From: an uncultured Bacteroidales bacterium | Lineage (GTDB): Bacteria > Bacteroidota > Bacteroidia > Bacteroidales > UBA11471 | Reading direction: 5' to 3' | Length of the DNA: 64,000 nucleotides | Assembly: GCA_947625885.1 (NCBI GenBank) | Contig: CANQQA010000005.1 | Span: 52,329-116,328 of the forward strand | In this document: one piece after another, positions 26,675 to 35,969 of the stretch | How the letters are laid out: every line of letters starts with the position of its first letter | How positions within the stretch are numbered: the stretch's first letter is position 1 | Notes under the pieces: generated by a model | The model's input: only the letters and a program-made list of their open reading frames with translations | Database searches by the model: none | What the model was told of the DNA's origin: nothing | Translations under genes and position numbers: made by a program

Positions 26675-27121
26675 TCAAAGTTTTACTACGGTACCGCCTG
26701 CGGCTGTGATAGCTGCTTCTGCGCTTTTCGAGAAAGCGTGGGCTTCTACTTCGAGTTTTACCGTAAGAGTTCCTTTTCCAAGTATTTTCACCAATTGTTT
26801 TTCGGAGATGTAGCCGGCATCTACCAATGCGGCAATATCTACTTTTTCGAGTTTTTTGCTTTCAGCCAATGCCTGAATGGTATCGAGGTTGATGGCTTTG
26901 TACTCTACCCGGTTTATGTTTTTGAAGCCGAATTTGGGCAGACGGCGTTGCAACGGCATCTGACCGCCTTCAAAACCGATTTTGTTTTTATAACCCGATC
27001 TCGATTTGGCTCCCTTGTGTCCGCGCGTAGAGGTTCCGCCCAATCCCGAACCGGGACCGCGCCCGATTCTCTTTTTCGACTTGGTCGAGCCTGCTGCGGG
27101 TTTCAAATTACTTAAATCCAT
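26675..27121 (-). CDS. rplO: 50S ribosomal protein L15
   Basis: L15 is a late-assembly 23S rRNA-binding protein. The 148-residue sequence has the glycine-rich N-terminus (KRIGRGPGSGLGGTSTRGHKG) and the FEGGQMPLQRRLPKFGF block. It follows rpmD after 27 bases. Confidence 0.98.
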   Translation of the reverse strand: MDLSNLKPAAGSTKSKKRIGRGPGSGLGGTSTRGHKGAKSRSGYKNKIGFEGGQMPLQRRLPKFGFKNINRVEYKAINLDTIQALAESKKLEKVDIAALVDAGYISEKQLVKILGKGTLTVKLEVEAHAFSKSAEAAITAAGGTVVKL

Positions 27122-27148
27122 ATCTTTTGTTTTTTTATTCGTTAGGAA

Positions 27149-27325
27149 TTAATCTACAATACTCACTAAGTGTCTCACTTTGGTTACCATACCGAGTATT
27201 TGCGGGGTAGCCTGATGTTCTACCACCTGACCGATTTTTCTCAATCCCAGCGCGTCAAGCGTTCTTTTTTGAACAGCGGGACATTTGATTCTGCTTCTTA
27301 CTTGTTTGATTTTAATGGTTTCCAT
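27149..27325 (-). CDS. rpmD: 50S ribosomal protein L30
   Basis: This 58-residue protein reads METIKIKQVRSRIKCPAVQK, then TLDALGLRKIGQVVEHQ and a terminal GMVTKVRHLVSIVD, the standard L30 fold. It lies between rpsE (17-base gap) and rplO and is short enough to be missed by length filters. Confidence 0.97.
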   Translation of the reverse strand: METIKIKQVRSRIKCPAVQKRTLDALGLRKIGQVVEHQATPQILGMVTKVRHLVSIVD

Positions 27326-27342
27326 ATCTTGTCCTCCGTTCT

Positions 27343-27858
27343 TTATCCGTTGAATACTTTTTCGAGGGCGATTCCGCGATTTTGGGCAACCATGTAGGCA
27401 TCTCTCATTTCACCGAGTGCAGCCATAGTGGCTTTCACGAGGTTGTGGGGGTTGGACGAGCCTTTCGATTTTGCCAACACGTCGGTAACGCCAACGCTTT
27501 CGAGTACGGCACGCATGGCACCGCCGGCTTTCACACCGGTACCGTGAGTAGCGGGTTTGAGATATACCTGAGCGCCGCCGAATTTGGCAACTTGCTCGTG
27601 GGGTATGGTACCTTTGCGCACGGGTACTTTGATGAGATTCTTTTTGGCAGCTTCCACGCCTTTGGATATGGCGGCGGTTACTTCACCGGCTTTGCCGAGT
27701 CCCCAACCTACGATGCCGTCTTCGTTTCCTACAACGACGATAGCGGAAAAGCTGAACGTACGTCCGCCTTTGGTAACTTTGGTTACGCGGTTGATTGCGA
27801 CCAACCGGTCTTTCAATTCCAAGTCGTTTGTCGATTTTACTCTATTATCTTTTGCCAT
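27343..27858 (-). CDS. rpsE: 30S ribosomal protein S5
   Basis: S5 helps tRNA selection and mRNA unwinding on the 30S subunit. The 171-residue protein has the dsRNA-binding N-terminal part ([25 protein letters not shown]) and the [16 protein letters not shown] block. The spectinomycin loop region (TKVTKGGR) looks normal. It starts 5 bases after the rplR stop. Confidence 0.98.
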   Translation of the reverse strand: MAKDNRVKSTNDLELKDRLVAINRVTKVTKGGRTFSFSAIVVVGNEDGIVGWGLGKAGEVTAAISKGVEAAKKNLIKVPVRKGTIPHEQVAKFGGAQVYLKPATHGTGVKAGGAMRAVLESVGVTDVLAKSKGSSNPHNLVKATMAALGEMRDAYMVAQNRGIALEKVFNG

Positions 27859-27863
27859 GTTGT

Positions 27864-28205
27864 TTAAAATTTAAGTCCTCCGTTACGGGCTGCATCGGCA
27901 AGTTCTTTGATGCGACCATGGTAAAGGTAGCCGTTACGGTCGAATACGACGGTTGTTATTCCTGCTTCTTGTGCTTTTTGGGCAATCAGTGTGCCGACTT
28001 TGGCAGCGAGTTCTTTTTTGGGGGCTTTTTCAAGTCCGAGCGAAGATGCAGCCACGATGGTTTTGCTTTCGGCGTCATTGACCAACTGCACATATATCTG
28101 CTTGTTGCTTCTGAATACGGTCATTCGGGGGCACGCTGCCGTTCCCGAAATTTTACCGCGTATGCGGGTTTTGATTTTTAATCTTCTTTCTATTTTCGTT
28201 ATCAT
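27864..28205 (-). CDS. rplR: 50S ribosomal protein L18
   Basis: L18 binds 5S rRNA. The 113-residue protein shows [36 protein letters not shown] and the C-terminal [24 protein letters not shown]. Spacing to neighbours is short (21 bases from rplF, 5 to rpsE). Confidence 0.98.
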   Translation of the reverse strand: MITKIERRLKIKTRIRGKISGTAACPRMTVFRSNKQIYVQLVNDAESKTIVAASSLGLEKAPKKELAAKVGTLIAQKAQEAGITTVVFDRNGYLYHGRIKELADAARNGGLKF

Positions 28206-28226
28206 GATAATGGCGTTTTAACGGTT

Positions 28227-28781
28227 TTACTTAGCACCAGCCGATTTACCGGACTTGCGACGTACGACTTCGTCGACGAAGCGAATACCTTTGCCTTTGT
28301 AAGGTTCGGGTTTGCGGAACGTACGTATTTTGGCGCAAATCTGACCGAGAAGTTGTTTGTCGCACGATTCAAGGATAATCAACGGATTTTTGTTTCTTTC
28401 CGATTTGGTTTCCACTTTCACTTCTTTGGGAAGTTTCAGATAGATGCTGTGCGAATAGCCGAGTGTGAGATTGAGCACTTGACCGTTGCTTTCGGCACGA
28501 TAACCTACACCTACAAGCTCCATTTCTTTTTTGTAGCCGGTAGATACGCCCACTACCATGTTGTGTACCAATGCGCGGTAGAGTCCGTGCAGCGCACGAT
28601 GTTCTATATCGTCGGTGGGACGTTTTACCAAAATCTGACCATCGGCTTGTTCTACGGTGATACCGCCGGAAACTTTCTGCGAAAGCTCGCCTTTGGGTCC
28701 TTTTACGGTAACTTGCTCGCCGGCGACGGTAACGGTTACGCCTGCGGGGATATGTATGGGTAAATTTCCTATTCTTGACAT
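28227..28781 (-). CDS. rplF: 50S ribosomal protein L6
   Basis: L6 lies near the factor-binding site of the 50S subunit. The 184-residue protein has two L6 repeats and the signature PEPYKGKGIRFVDEVVRRKSGK. I start at MSRIGNLPIHIPAGV (28781). The frame is open 17 codons upstream, but that stretch overlaps the rpsH end and is not family-like. Confidence 0.97.
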   Translation of the reverse strand: MSRIGNLPIHIPAGVTVTVAGEQVTVKGPKGELSQKVSGGITVEQADGQILVKRPTDDIEHRALHGLYRALVHNMVVGVSTGYKKEMELVGVGYRAESNGQVLNLTLGYSHSIYLKLPKEVKVETKSERNKNPLIILESCDKQLLGQICAKIRTFRKPEPYKGKGIRFVDEVVRRKSGKSAGAK

Positions 28782-28800
28782 GATAAAGCCTCCTTCCCGA

Positions 28801-29196
28801 TTAGTAGATATAACATAATACTTCACCGCCAACCATTTGAGCGCGGGCTTCTTTGTCGGTCATCACACCTTTCGAGGTGGAGAGAATAGCGATGCCCAGT
28901 CCGTTGAGTACGCGCGGCATATCTTTGTAGCCGGTGTATCGACGAAGACCGGGGGAGGAAACTCTGATCAATTTTTTGATCGCGTTCACTTTGTTTACGG
29001 GGTCATACTTCAAGGCGATTTTTATCGTTCCTCGCGGACCTTCTTCTACAAACTTGTAATTCAAGATGTAGCCTTTTTCAAAAAGGATTTTGGTAATCTC
29101 TTTTTTCAAGTTTGAGGCAGGCACTTCCACTACTCTGTGGTGAGCGCTGATAGCATTTCTCAACCTTGTGAGATAATCTGCAATAGGATCTGTCAT
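28801..29196 (-). CDS. rpsH: 30S ribosomal protein S8
   Basis: S8 binds the central domain of 16S rRNA and in E. coli is the repressor of the spc operon. The 131-residue protein starts MTDPIADYLTRLRNAISAHH and ends with GIAILSTSKGVMTDKEARAQ and the EVLCYIY terminus. A 64-base gap, larger than its neighbours, precedes it after rpsN. Confidence 0.98.
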   Translation of the reverse strand: MTDPIADYLTRLRNAISAHHRVVEVPASNLKKEITKILFEKGYILNYKFVEEGPRGTIKIALKYDPVNKVNAIKKLIRVSSPGLRRYTGYKDMPRVLNGLGIAILSTSKGVMTDKEARAQMVGGEVLCYIY

Positions 29197-29260
29197 TTTG
29201 TTTTTTTTCTTAAATTGATCCGGACATTCCGGACAATATTTAACATTCTGTTTATTTCTT

Positions 29261-29530
29261 TTACCAGCTTGCTTTCTTCACGCCGGGTATAAGACCGACA
29301 GATGCCATTTCACGGAATTGAATACGCGAAATGCCGAACTGACGGATATATCCTTTGGGACGACCGGTAAGGCTGCAACGGTTGTGCAGACGTACGGGCG
29401 AAGCATTTTTGGGAAGTGCCTGCAAAGCCTCGTAATTTCCTTCGGCTTTGAGTTGAGCGCGTTTGGCAGCATATTTGGCTACCAGTTTTGCGCGCTTCAC
29501 TTCACGTGCTTTCATTGATTCTTTTGCCAT
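29261..29530 (-). CDS. rpsN: 30S ribosomal protein S14, zinc-free form
   Basis: This 89-residue S14 lacks the CxxC pairs of the short zinc-binding type and keeps [20 protein letters not shown] and the terminal [13 protein letters not shown]. It starts 3 bases after the rplE stop. Confidence 0.98.
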   Translation of the reverse strand: MAKESMKAREVKRAKLVAKYAAKRAQLKAEGNYEALQALPKNASPVRLHNRCSLTGRPKGYIRQFGISRIQFREMASVGLIPGVKKASW

Positions 29531-29533
29531 ATC

Positions 29534-30088
29534 TTAGTTCTTTTTAGCGTTTTTGAAAGGGAGTCCGAATTCCCGCAGAAGGGCATATCCCTCTTCGTCG
29601 GTACGGGCTGAGGTTACAAAGGTAATATTCATTCCCAAAAGATTGGTTATCGTATCAATATTTATTTCGGGAAAGATGATTTGCTCCTGTATGCCGAGCG
29701 TATAGTTTCCTCTACCGTCGAGCTTGCTCTCGATGCCTTTGAAGTCGCGAATACGGGGCAGTGCCACACGAATGAGGCGTTCCAGAAATTCGTACATTCT
29801 CTCGCGACGCAGGGTTACCATCACGCCGATGGGCATTTTTTTACGCAGCTTGAAATTGGAAATATCTTTGCGCGACAGGGTGGCGACAGCTTTCTGTCCG
29901 GTGATGGCGGTAAGCTCGTTGATTGCCGTTTCGATTATTTTTTTGTCGCCGGTGGCTTGTCCCAAACCTTGATTGATGACGATTTTCTTCAATACGGGCA
30001 CCTGCATGACGGTGCTGTATTTGAATTCTTTCATCAAAGCAGGAACGATGCGTTCTTTATAATCGGTTTTAAGGGTTGCTGTGTTCAT
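29534..30088 (-). CDS. rplE: 50S ribosomal protein L5
   Basis: L5 binds 5S rRNA and contacts the P-site tRNA. The 184-residue protein shows [42 protein letters not shown] and the late [19 protein letters not shown]. Its ATG shares one base with the rplX stop (TAATG), so the two are translationally coupled. Confidence 0.98.
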   Translation of the reverse strand: MNTATLKTDYKERIVPALMKEFKYSTVMQVPVLKKIVINQGLGQATGDKKIIETAINELTAITGQKAVATLSRKDISNFKLRKKMPIGVMVTLRRERMYEFLERLIRVALPRIRDFKGIESKLDGRGNYTLGIQEQIIFPEINIDTITNLLGMNITFVTSARTDEEGYALLREFGLPFKNAKKN

Positions 30089-30411
30089 TACTTAATCTCC
30101 TCTCCTGATTTTTTGGAATAACGTACTTTCTTGCCTGTCGTTTCGTCGATACGATGCCCCACGCGGGTGGGTTTGTTGGTTTTGGGGTCGAGCAGGTTGA
30201 GATTGGACACATGAACGGGGGCTTCCATTTTGATGATGCCTCCTTGCGGGTGTTTTGCATTGGGTTTGGTGTGCTTCGACACCATGTTGATACCTTCTAC
30301 CACGGCGCGCTGATCTTTTACGAGTACGCGCAGCACGCGACCGGTTTTTCCTTTGTCTTCACCGGTGTTTACATATACGGTATCGCCCTTTTTTATATGT
30401 AGCTTATTCAT
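30088..30411 (-). CDS. rplX: 50S ribosomal protein L24
   Basis: L24 is an early assembly protein at the tunnel exit. The 107-residue protein begins [20 protein letters not shown], the KOW motif, and has [20 protein letters not shown]. The frame is open further upstream into rplN, but the family N-terminus sets the start at 30411. Confidence 0.97.
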   Translation of the reverse strand: MNKLHIKKGDTVYVNTGEDKGKTGRVLRVLVKDQRAVVEGINMVSKHTKPNAKHPQGGIIKMEAPVHVSNLNLLDPKTNKPTRVGHRIDETTGKKVRYSKKSGEEIK

Positions 30412-30428
30412 TACGTTTTTTTTACTGA

Positions 30429-30794
30429 TTAAAGTACTTCCGGCGCCAATGAAACGATTTTCATGTTGGAGGCGCGCAATTCGCGGGCAACGGGACCGAA
30501 GATACGACTGCCTCTGATTTCGCCGGCACCGTTCAGCAAAACGCACGCGTTATCGTCGAAGCGGATATAGGAACCGTCGGCACGGCGGATTTCTTTTTTC
30601 GTCCGAACGATAACAGCTTTGGAAACGGCGCCTTTTTTGAGGTCGCTTGTCGGGATTACGCTTTTTACGGCAACGACAATCTGATCGCCTACGGTTGCGT
30701 AACGACGACCCGTACCGCCTAATACGCGAATGCAAAGGGCTTCTTTGGCTCCGCTGTTGTCTGCGACTGTCAGTCTGGTTTCTTGCTGTATCAT
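30429..30794 (-). CDS. rplN: 50S ribosomal protein L14
   Basis: L14 forms an inter-subunit bridge. The 121-residue sequence is canonical: [20 protein letters not shown], the [21 protein letters not shown] block and [13 protein letters not shown]. It starts one base after the rpsQ stop. Confidence 0.98.
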   Translation of the reverse strand: MIQQETRLTVADNSGAKEALCIRVLGGTGRRYATVGDQIVVAVKSVIPTSDLKKGAVSKAVIVRTKKEIRRADGSYIRFDDNACVLLNGAGEIRGSRIFGPVARELRASNMKIVSLAPEVL

Positions 30795-30795
30795 A

Positions 30796-31053
30796 TTATT
30801 TTACTCTTTCGATGATTTCTATTAATCTCCATCTTTTCAGCTTGCTCAGCGGACGGGTTTCTCTCAGGCGCACGGTATCGCCGATGTTGCACTCGTTTTT
30901 CTCGTCATGAGCATGGTATTTTTTCGTCTTATTGACGAATTTACCGTAGATAGGGTGTTTTTCTTTCCATTTTACGGCAACGGTAATGGTTTTGTCCATT
31001 TTGTTGCTGGTTACCACCCCTATTCTTTCTTTTCTTAGACCTTTTGTTTCCAT
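30796..31053 (-). CDS. rpsQ: 30S ribosomal protein S17
   Basis: S17 is an early 16S rRNA-binding OB-fold protein. The 85-residue sequence has [18 protein letters not shown] and [18 protein letters not shown]. It follows rpmC after 11 bases. Confidence 0.98.
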   Translation of the reverse strand: METKGLRKERIGVVTSNKMDKTITVAVKWKEKHPIYGKFVNKTKKYHAHDEKNECNIGDTVRLRETRPLSKLKRWRLIEIIERVK

Positions 31054-31064
31054 GAGCGCTTCAA

Positions 31065-31262
31065 TTATTTGTTATTGAGTTCTCTTTGGCGCACTTCGCC
31101 TTTCATGCGCGCTATCGTCCTGCGGAGAGCTTTTATTTGGGCAGGATTATCCAGCGGGGTGATGCTGTGGTTTATTTTCATACGATTCAAAGCCACGCTG
31201 TCCGCTTCGATTCTTTCGAGCAGCTCTTTGGTGCTCAACTCTCTTATTTCTGCTATTTTCAT
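31065..31262 (-). CDS. rpmC: 50S ribosomal protein L29
   Basis: This 65-residue two-helix protein at the tunnel exit shows [19 protein letters not shown] and [20 protein letters not shown]. It starts 21 bases after the rplP stop; that gap holds a short direct repeat, ATCACGCATTTTG. Confidence 0.97.
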   Translation of the reverse strand: MKIAEIRELSTKELLERIEADSVALNRMKINHSITPLDNPAQIKALRRTIARMKGEVRQRELNNK

Positions 31263-31283
31263 AACTTATCACGCATTTTGTTA

Positions 31284-31715
31284 TCACGCATTTTGATTAG
31301 CATCGTAGTCGCGTCTTACGACAAATTTTGTCGTTACGGGGAGTTTCTGGGCTGCCAAACGGAGTGCTTCTTTTGCGACGTCGAAAGGTACGCCTTCGAC
31401 TTCGAGAATCATTCTTCCCGGCGTTACGGGTGCCACGAATCCTTCGGGAGCACCTTTACCTTTACCCATACGTACTTCGGCAGGTTTCTTGGTAATAGGT
31501 TTATCCGGAAATATTCTGATCCAGATTTGACCTTGACGTTGCATATAACGGGTAACGGCGACACGCGCAGCTTCTATCTGGCGTCCGGTAATCCATTTTG
31601 CCTGCAAACTTTTTATACCAAAGGAACCGAAGGCCAATTGATTGCCTCGTCCTGCGAGACCTTTCATACGACCTTTTTGTTGTCTTCTGAATTTCGTTTT
31701 CTTCGGTTGTAACAT
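31284..31715 (-). CDS. rplP: 50S ribosomal protein L16
   Basis: L16 organises the A-site tRNA region of the 50S subunit. The 143-residue protein shows [19 protein letters not shown], the [18 protein letters not shown] block and [18 protein letters not shown]. It follows rpsC after 19 bases. Confidence 0.98.
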   Translation of the reverse strand: MLQPKKTKFRRQQKGRMKGLAGRGNQLAFGSFGIKSLQAKWITGRQIEAARVAVTRYMQRQGQIWIRIFPDKPITKKPAEVRMGKGKGAPEGFVAPVTPGRMILEVEGVPFDVAKEALRLAAQKLPVTTKFVVRRDYDANQNA

Positions 31716-31734
31716 TTTCTGTCAGTTCAATTCG

Positions 31735-32469
31735 TTAACGATTCGGTTTTGCTTTTTTGAAGCCTTTTTTAGCGCCGCCGGCTTCGCGGTTGCCGCCGCG
31801 AACTTCTTTGCTGCTTGCGGTGAATTGCGGCGCGAGGTCTCTTTTACCATAGACTTCGCCACGGCATATCCATACTTTGATGCCGATGAGTCCGACTTTG
31901 GTGAGTGCCTCTACGAGAGCGTAGTCGATGTCGGCACGCAGGGTGTGCAGCGGGGTACGACCCTCTTTGAACATTTCCGAGCGAGCCATTTCGGCGCCGT
32001 TGAGACGTCCCGATACTTGTACCTTGATACCTTCGGCACCGGCGCGCATGGTCGATGCGATGGCGGTCTTCACGGCACGGCGATATGCCATCTTGCCCTC
32101 TATCTGGCGAGCGATATTGGTGGCGACGATGGTGGCATCGACTTCCGGACGTTTTACCTCGAAGATATTGATTTGTACATCTTTATCGGTTATCTTCTTC
32201 AACTCTTCTTTGAGTTTGTCGACTTCTTGTCCGCCTTTTCCTATGATAAGACCCGGACGAGCCGTGCATACGGTGATGGTGATAAGTTTGAGCGTGCGCT
32301 CTATCACTATACGCGATACGCTTGCTTTTGCAAGACGGGCATTCAGATATTTACGAAGTTTGCTGTCTTCGAGCAGTCTTTCTCCGTATTTTTTCCCGCC
32401 ATACCAGTTGGAATCCCATCCGCGGATAATTCCCAAACGGTTACTTGTTGGATTTACTTTCTGTCCCAT
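31735..32469 (-). CDS. rpsC: 30S ribosomal protein S3
   Basis: S3 lines the mRNA entry channel. The 244-residue protein has the KH domain ([22 protein letters not shown]) and the S3 C-terminal domain ([21 protein letters not shown]). The lysine/glycine-rich tail makes it slightly longer than the E. coli protein. It starts 5 bases after the rplV stop. Confidence 0.98.
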   Translation of the reverse strand: MGQKVNPTSNRLGIIRGWDSNWYGGKKYGERLLEDSKLRKYLNARLAKASVSRIVIERTLKLITITVCTARPGLIIGKGGQEVDKLKEELKKITDKDVQINIFEVKRPEVDATIVATNIARQIEGKMAYRRAVKTAIASTMRAGAEGIKVQVSGRLNGAEMARSEMFKEGRTPLHTLRADIDYALVEALTKVGLIGIKVWICRGEVYGKRDLAPQFTASSKEVRGGNREAGGAKKGFKKAKPNR

Positions 32470-32474
32470 CCGGC

Positions 32475-32888
32475 TTAATTTTGTTTTTCGGTTTTACTTA
32501 TTGTATCTACAAACAACGTAACGTGATTGGAACGTTTACGTATTCTTCTATATCCGCGACCTCGCGGTACGGGACGAAGGCGTTTGAGCATGGCTGCTCC
32601 ATCTACGTAGATTTTCGAGATGTAGAGCTCGCCGCTTTCGGCTTTACGCTCGTTTTTCTGTTCCCAATTGGCGATAGCCGAGCGCAGCAGTTTTTCTACT
32701 CTGGCAGCAGCTTCCTTGTTGGAGAACTTCAATACTCCGAGCGCTTTGAATGCTTCCATTCCGCGCACCATGTCTGCGACCAAGCGCATTTTACGGGGCG
32801 AGGTAGGCACATTGTTGAGCTTGGCGAAGTACTGCGTCTTCAAGGCTTCTTTTCTTTTATCGGCTGATATTTTTTTTCTTGCACCCAT
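32475..32888 (-). CDS. rplV: 50S ribosomal protein L22
   Basis: L22 lines the nascent-peptide tunnel with its beta hairpin. The 137-residue protein shows [20 protein letters not shown] and the hairpin region [20 protein letters not shown], with no deletion of the kind linked to macrolide resistance that I can see. It follows rpsS after 49 bases. Confidence 0.98.
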   Translation of the reverse strand: MGARKKISADKRKEALKTQYFAKLNNVPTSPRKMRLVADMVRGMEAFKALGVLKFSNKEAAARVEKLLRSAIANWEQKNERKAESGELYISKIYVDGAAMLKRLRPVPRGRGYRRIRKRSNHVTLFVDTISKTEKQN

Positions 32889-32937
32889 TGTTTAATTCTT
32901 TTTGTATTTGAAATTCTCAAATTCCCGATGTTCCGGA

Positions 32938-33207
32938 TTATTTTTTCTTGTTACCGGCATGACCACGGAATATGCGGGTGGGGGCAAACTCACCCAGCTT
33001 ATGTCCGACCATGTTTTCGGTAATATACACGGGAATAAATTTGTTACCATTGTGTACGGCGAAAGTATGTCCTACGAAATCGGGGGAAATCATAGAGGCA
33101 CGCGACCACGTTTTGATAACGGACTTTTTGCCCGATTCGGTCATAGCCGCTACTTTCTTTTCCAGTTTTACACTGATATATGGTCCTTTTTTTAATGAAC
33201 GACTCAT
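32938..33207 (-). CDS. rpsS: 30S ribosomal protein S19
   Basis: S19 sits in the 30S head near the A-site tRNA. The 89-residue protein begins [19 protein letters not shown] and has [20 protein letters not shown] and [17 protein letters not shown]. It follows rplB after 20 bases. Confidence 0.98.
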   Translation of the reverse strand: MSRSLKKGPYISVKLEKKVAAMTESGKKSVIKTWSRASMISPDFVGHTFAVHNGNKFIPVYITENMVGHKLGEFAPTRIFRGHAGNKKK

Positions 33208-33227
33208 AGTTGCTTAGTTAAATCGAG

Positions 33228-34052
33228 TTACTTTTTACGTCTTTCTATTATATACTTGGACGAGAGTTTCTTGGGAGCTCTTGTCTTGAGACCTTTTGCG
33301 TAAAGTCCTTTACGTGAACGCGGGTGTCCGCCGGAAGCACGACCTTCGCCACCACCCATGGGGTGATCGACAGGGTTCATTACGACACCGCGGTTGCGCG
33401 GGCGGCGTCCCAACCAGCGGGAGCGACCGGCTTTTCCGGAGCTTTCGAGTGCGTGGTCGGAATTGCCTACCGTGCCGACGGTTGCCTTGCAGGTAGCCAA
33501 TACTTTACGCGTTTCACCCGAAGGCAGCTTGATGATGGCATAGTTGCCTTCACGCGAAGTGAGCTGCGCGAACACGCCGGCTGCGCGCACGAGCGCTGCG
33601 CCTTGTCCGGGTCGTAACTCGATGTTATGCACTACGGTACCAATGGGAATGTTCTGCAACGGGAGGGCGTTGCCTACTTCGGGAGCGGCTTCGGCGCCCG
33701 ACATGATGGTCATACCTACTTCCAGCCCGTTGGGAGCTATGATGTACCGTTTCTCTCCGTCGGCGTAGAAAAGCAATGCAATACGTGCCGAACGGTTCGG
33801 GTCGTATTCGATTGTTTTTACGACAGCGGGAACACCGTCTTTCTCTCTCTTGAAGTCGATGATTCTGTATTTGCGTTTATGACCTCCGCCGATATAACGC
33901 ATGGTGCGGTGCCCTTCGTTGTTGCGACCGCCCGATTTTCTGAATCCTACTACAAGAGACTTTTCTGGTGCGGTAGCAGTAATGTTGTCGAATGCACCAA
34001 TAATTTTGTGTCTCTGCCCCGGTGTTGTGGGCTTTAATTTTCTAACTGCCAT
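33228..34052 (-). CDS. rplB: 50S ribosomal protein L2
   Basis: L2 is needed for subunit association and peptidyl transferase function. The 274-residue protein has [40 protein letters not shown] and the key late block [21 protein letters not shown] with the conserved His. It follows rplW after 9 bases. Confidence 0.98.
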   Translation of the reverse strand: MAVRKLKPTTPGQRHKIIGAFDNITATAPEKSLVVGFRKSGGRNNEGHRTMRYIGGGHKRKYRIIDFKREKDGVPAVVKTIEYDPNRSARIALLFYADGEKRYIIAPNGLEVGMTIMSGAEAAPEVGNALPLQNIPIGTVVHNIELRPGQGAALVRAAGVFAQLTSREGNYAIIKLPSGETRKVLATCKATVGTVGNSDHALESSGKAGRSRWLGRRPRNRGVVMNPVDHPMGGGEGRASGGHPRSRKGLYAKGLKTRAPKKLSSKYIIERRKK

Positions 34053-34061
34053 TTGTTATTC

Positions 34062-34352
34062 TTAAATATTGCTATAAAAATCTATCGTATCTCCCTCTTT
34101 CAGCGTAACCAGCGCTTTTTTGTATTTTGCGGCGCGACCTTCGATCAAGCCCGATTTGGTGTAACGGCTTTTGCGTTTGCCGTTTTTCATCATCGTATTG
34201 ACCGCAACGACGGTTACGTTGTAGAGTTCTTCAACTGCTTTTTTTATCTGTGCCTTGTCGGCATCGGGAGTAACTGCGAATCCGTAACGGTTGTATTTTT
34301 CACCCAGACCGGTTACTTTTTCGGTTACAATCGGTTTAATTATTATTGCCAT
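34062..34352 (-). CDS. rplW: 50S ribosomal protein L23
   Basis: L23 is the docking site for trigger factor and SRP at the tunnel exit. The 96-residue protein shows IIKPIVTEKVTGLGEKYNRY and AVNTMMKNGKRKSRYTKSG. It starts 17 bases after the rplD stop. Confidence 0.98.
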   Translation of the reverse strand: MAIIIKPIVTEKVTGLGEKYNRYGFAVTPDADKAQIKKAVEELYNVTVVAVNTMMKNGKRKSRYTKSGLIEGRAAKYKKALVTLKEGDTIDFYSNI

Positions 34353-34369
34353 TGTCGTTTCTCCTTTCG

Positions 34370-34990
34370 TTAAAAGTTATTAATAGCAGCCACCGAACTC
34401 TCGGTAAGTACCAGACTTGCGCAGTCGAGTACTTTGTAAGTGTTTAGCTCAGAAGTTGTTACAACTTTCGCTTTCGGCAAGTTACGAGCCGACAAATATA
34501 CATTTTTATTTTGACTTCCTAAAACCAAAAGCATTTTTTTATCTGCAACTTTCAGATTTTGAGCGACAGAAACAAATTCTTTGGTCTTGGGAGCTTCGAA
34601 TGTAAAGTCTTCTACTACGTAGATGGCGTTTTCTTGCGCTTTCAAGGAGAGAGCCGATTTGCGGGCTAATGCTTTTACTTTTTTGTTCAGCTTGAAGCTG
34701 TAATCGCGAGGACGCGGACCGAACACGCGACCACCACCCACCATGACGGGCGAGTTGATGTCGCCGCGACGGGCGCCGCCGGAATCTTTTTGACGAATGA
34801 GTTTGCGGGTACTGCCGGAAACTTCGCTTCTTTCTTTGGCTTTGTGGGTTCCCTGACGTTTGTTTGCCATATACTGTTTTACATCGAGGTAGATGGCGTG
34901 TTCGTTGGGTTCAATGCCGAATACTGCATCGTTCAACGTAACTTTCTTTCCTGTATCTTCGCCTTTGATATTATATACGCTCAGTTCCAT
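34370..34990 (-). CDS. rplD: 50S ribosomal protein L4
   Basis: L4 lines the exit tunnel and in E. coli represses the S10 operon. The 206-residue protein has the tunnel loop region [20 protein letters not shown] and [19 protein letters not shown]. Its ATG shares one base with the rplC stop (TAATG), indicating translational coupling. Confidence 0.98.
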   Translation of the reverse strand: MELSVYNIKGEDTGKKVTLNDAVFGIEPNEHAIYLDVKQYMANKRQGTHKAKERSEVSGSTRKLIRQKDSGGARRGDINSPVMVGGGRVFGPRPRDYSFKLNKKVKALARKSALSLKAQENAIYVVEDFTFEAPKTKEFVSVAQNLKVADKKMLLVLGSQNKNVYLSARNLPKAKVVTTSELNTYKVLDCASLVLTESSVAAINNF

Positions 34991-35607
34991 TACTTCTCTA
35001 TTATTACGATTGAACCTTTACAGCCGGGTACCGAGCCTTTAATAATAAGGAGGTTGTGTTCCGGCATGATTTTTACCACTTGCAGGTTTTGAACGGTAAC
35101 CCGTTCGTTTCCTTTTTGACCCGCCATACGCGTTCCTTTGAACACTTTTGCGGGATAGGAGCAGGCTCCGACCGAACCGGGTGCACGCAGGCGGTTGTGC
35201 TGACCGTGAGTGGTCTGTCCCACACCGCCGAATCCATGACGACCTACGACGCCTTGGAATCCTTTACCTTTCGACGTTCCGATTACATCTACATAATCGG
35301 TGTCGGCAAAAAGATCGACCGTGATTACGTCGCCGGCTTTGTACTCGGTTTCAAATTCTTTGAACTCGGCCAAGTGTCTCTTCGGGGTTACTCCGGCTTT
35401 TTTGAAGTGTCCCATTTCGGGTTTGGTGGTGTGTTTCTCCTTTTTGTCGAGAAATCCTACCTGTACAGCTTCATAGCCGTCTGTTTCAACAGTTTTGATT
35501 TGAGTAACTACGCAGGGACCTACTTCGATAACAGTGCATGGAATGTTCTTTCCCTCGGCACTGAAAACGGATGTCATTCCGATTTTTTTTCCTAATAATC
35601 CTGGCAT
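34990..35607 (-). CDS. rplC: 50S ribosomal protein L3
   Basis: L3 reaches the peptidyl transferase centre. The 205-residue protein starts [20 protein letters not shown] and has the central finger [20 protein letters not shown] and [19 protein letters not shown]. It follows rpsJ after 35 bases. Confidence 0.98.
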   Translation of the reverse strand: MPGLLGKKIGMTSVFSAEGKNIPCTVIEVGPCVVTQIKTVETDGYEAVQVGFLDKKEKHTTKPEMGHFKKAGVTPKRHLAEFKEFETEYKAGDVITVDLFADTDYVDVIGTSKGKGFQGVVGRHGFGGVGQTTHGQHNRLRAPGSVGACSYPAKVFKGTRMAGQKGNERVTVQNLQVVKIMPEHNLLIIKGSVPGCKGSIVIIEK

Positions 35608-35642
35608 TTCTCTGTTATTTTAATAATGATAGTTGTTTTGTA

Positions 35643-35948
35643 CTATACTTTGATTTCGACCTCGACACCGCTGGGCAGTTCGAGTTTCATCAGGGCGTCC
35701 ACCGTTTTTGCCGTAGAGCTGTAAATGTCGATGAGACGTTTGAACGAGGAGAGTTGGAATTGCTCTCTCGATTTTTTGTTGACAAAAGTCGAACGGTTCA
35801 CGGTGAAAATGCGTTTGTGTGTGGGCAGGGGTATGGGACCGCTCACTACCGCTCCGCTGGCTTTTACGGTCTTTACGATCTTCTCGGCCGATTTATCGAC
35901 CAAATTGTGATCGTAAGATTTCAATTTGATTCTGATTTTTTGGTTCAT
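35643..35948 (-). CDS. rpsJ: 30S ribosomal protein S10
   Basis: S10 works in the 30S head and, with NusB, in antitermination. The 101-residue protein shows [20 protein letters not shown], the [19 protein letters not shown] loop and [16 protein letters not shown]. It starts only 21 bases after fusA; no tuf gene lies between, unlike E. coli. Confidence 0.98.
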   Translation of the reverse strand: MNQKIRIKLKSYDHNLVDKSAEKIVKTVKASGAVVSGPIPLPTHKRIFTVNRSTFVNKKSREQFQLSSFKRLIDIYSSTAKTVDALMKLELPSGVEVEIKV

Positions 35949-35969
35949 ATTGGTTGTATCTGTTTTATT

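Noticed and set aside
31263..31283. Short direct repeat ATCACGCATTTTG between rplP and rpmC
   Set aside because: Two copies of ~13 bases in a 21-base spacer look like a simple tandem slip, not a control element.
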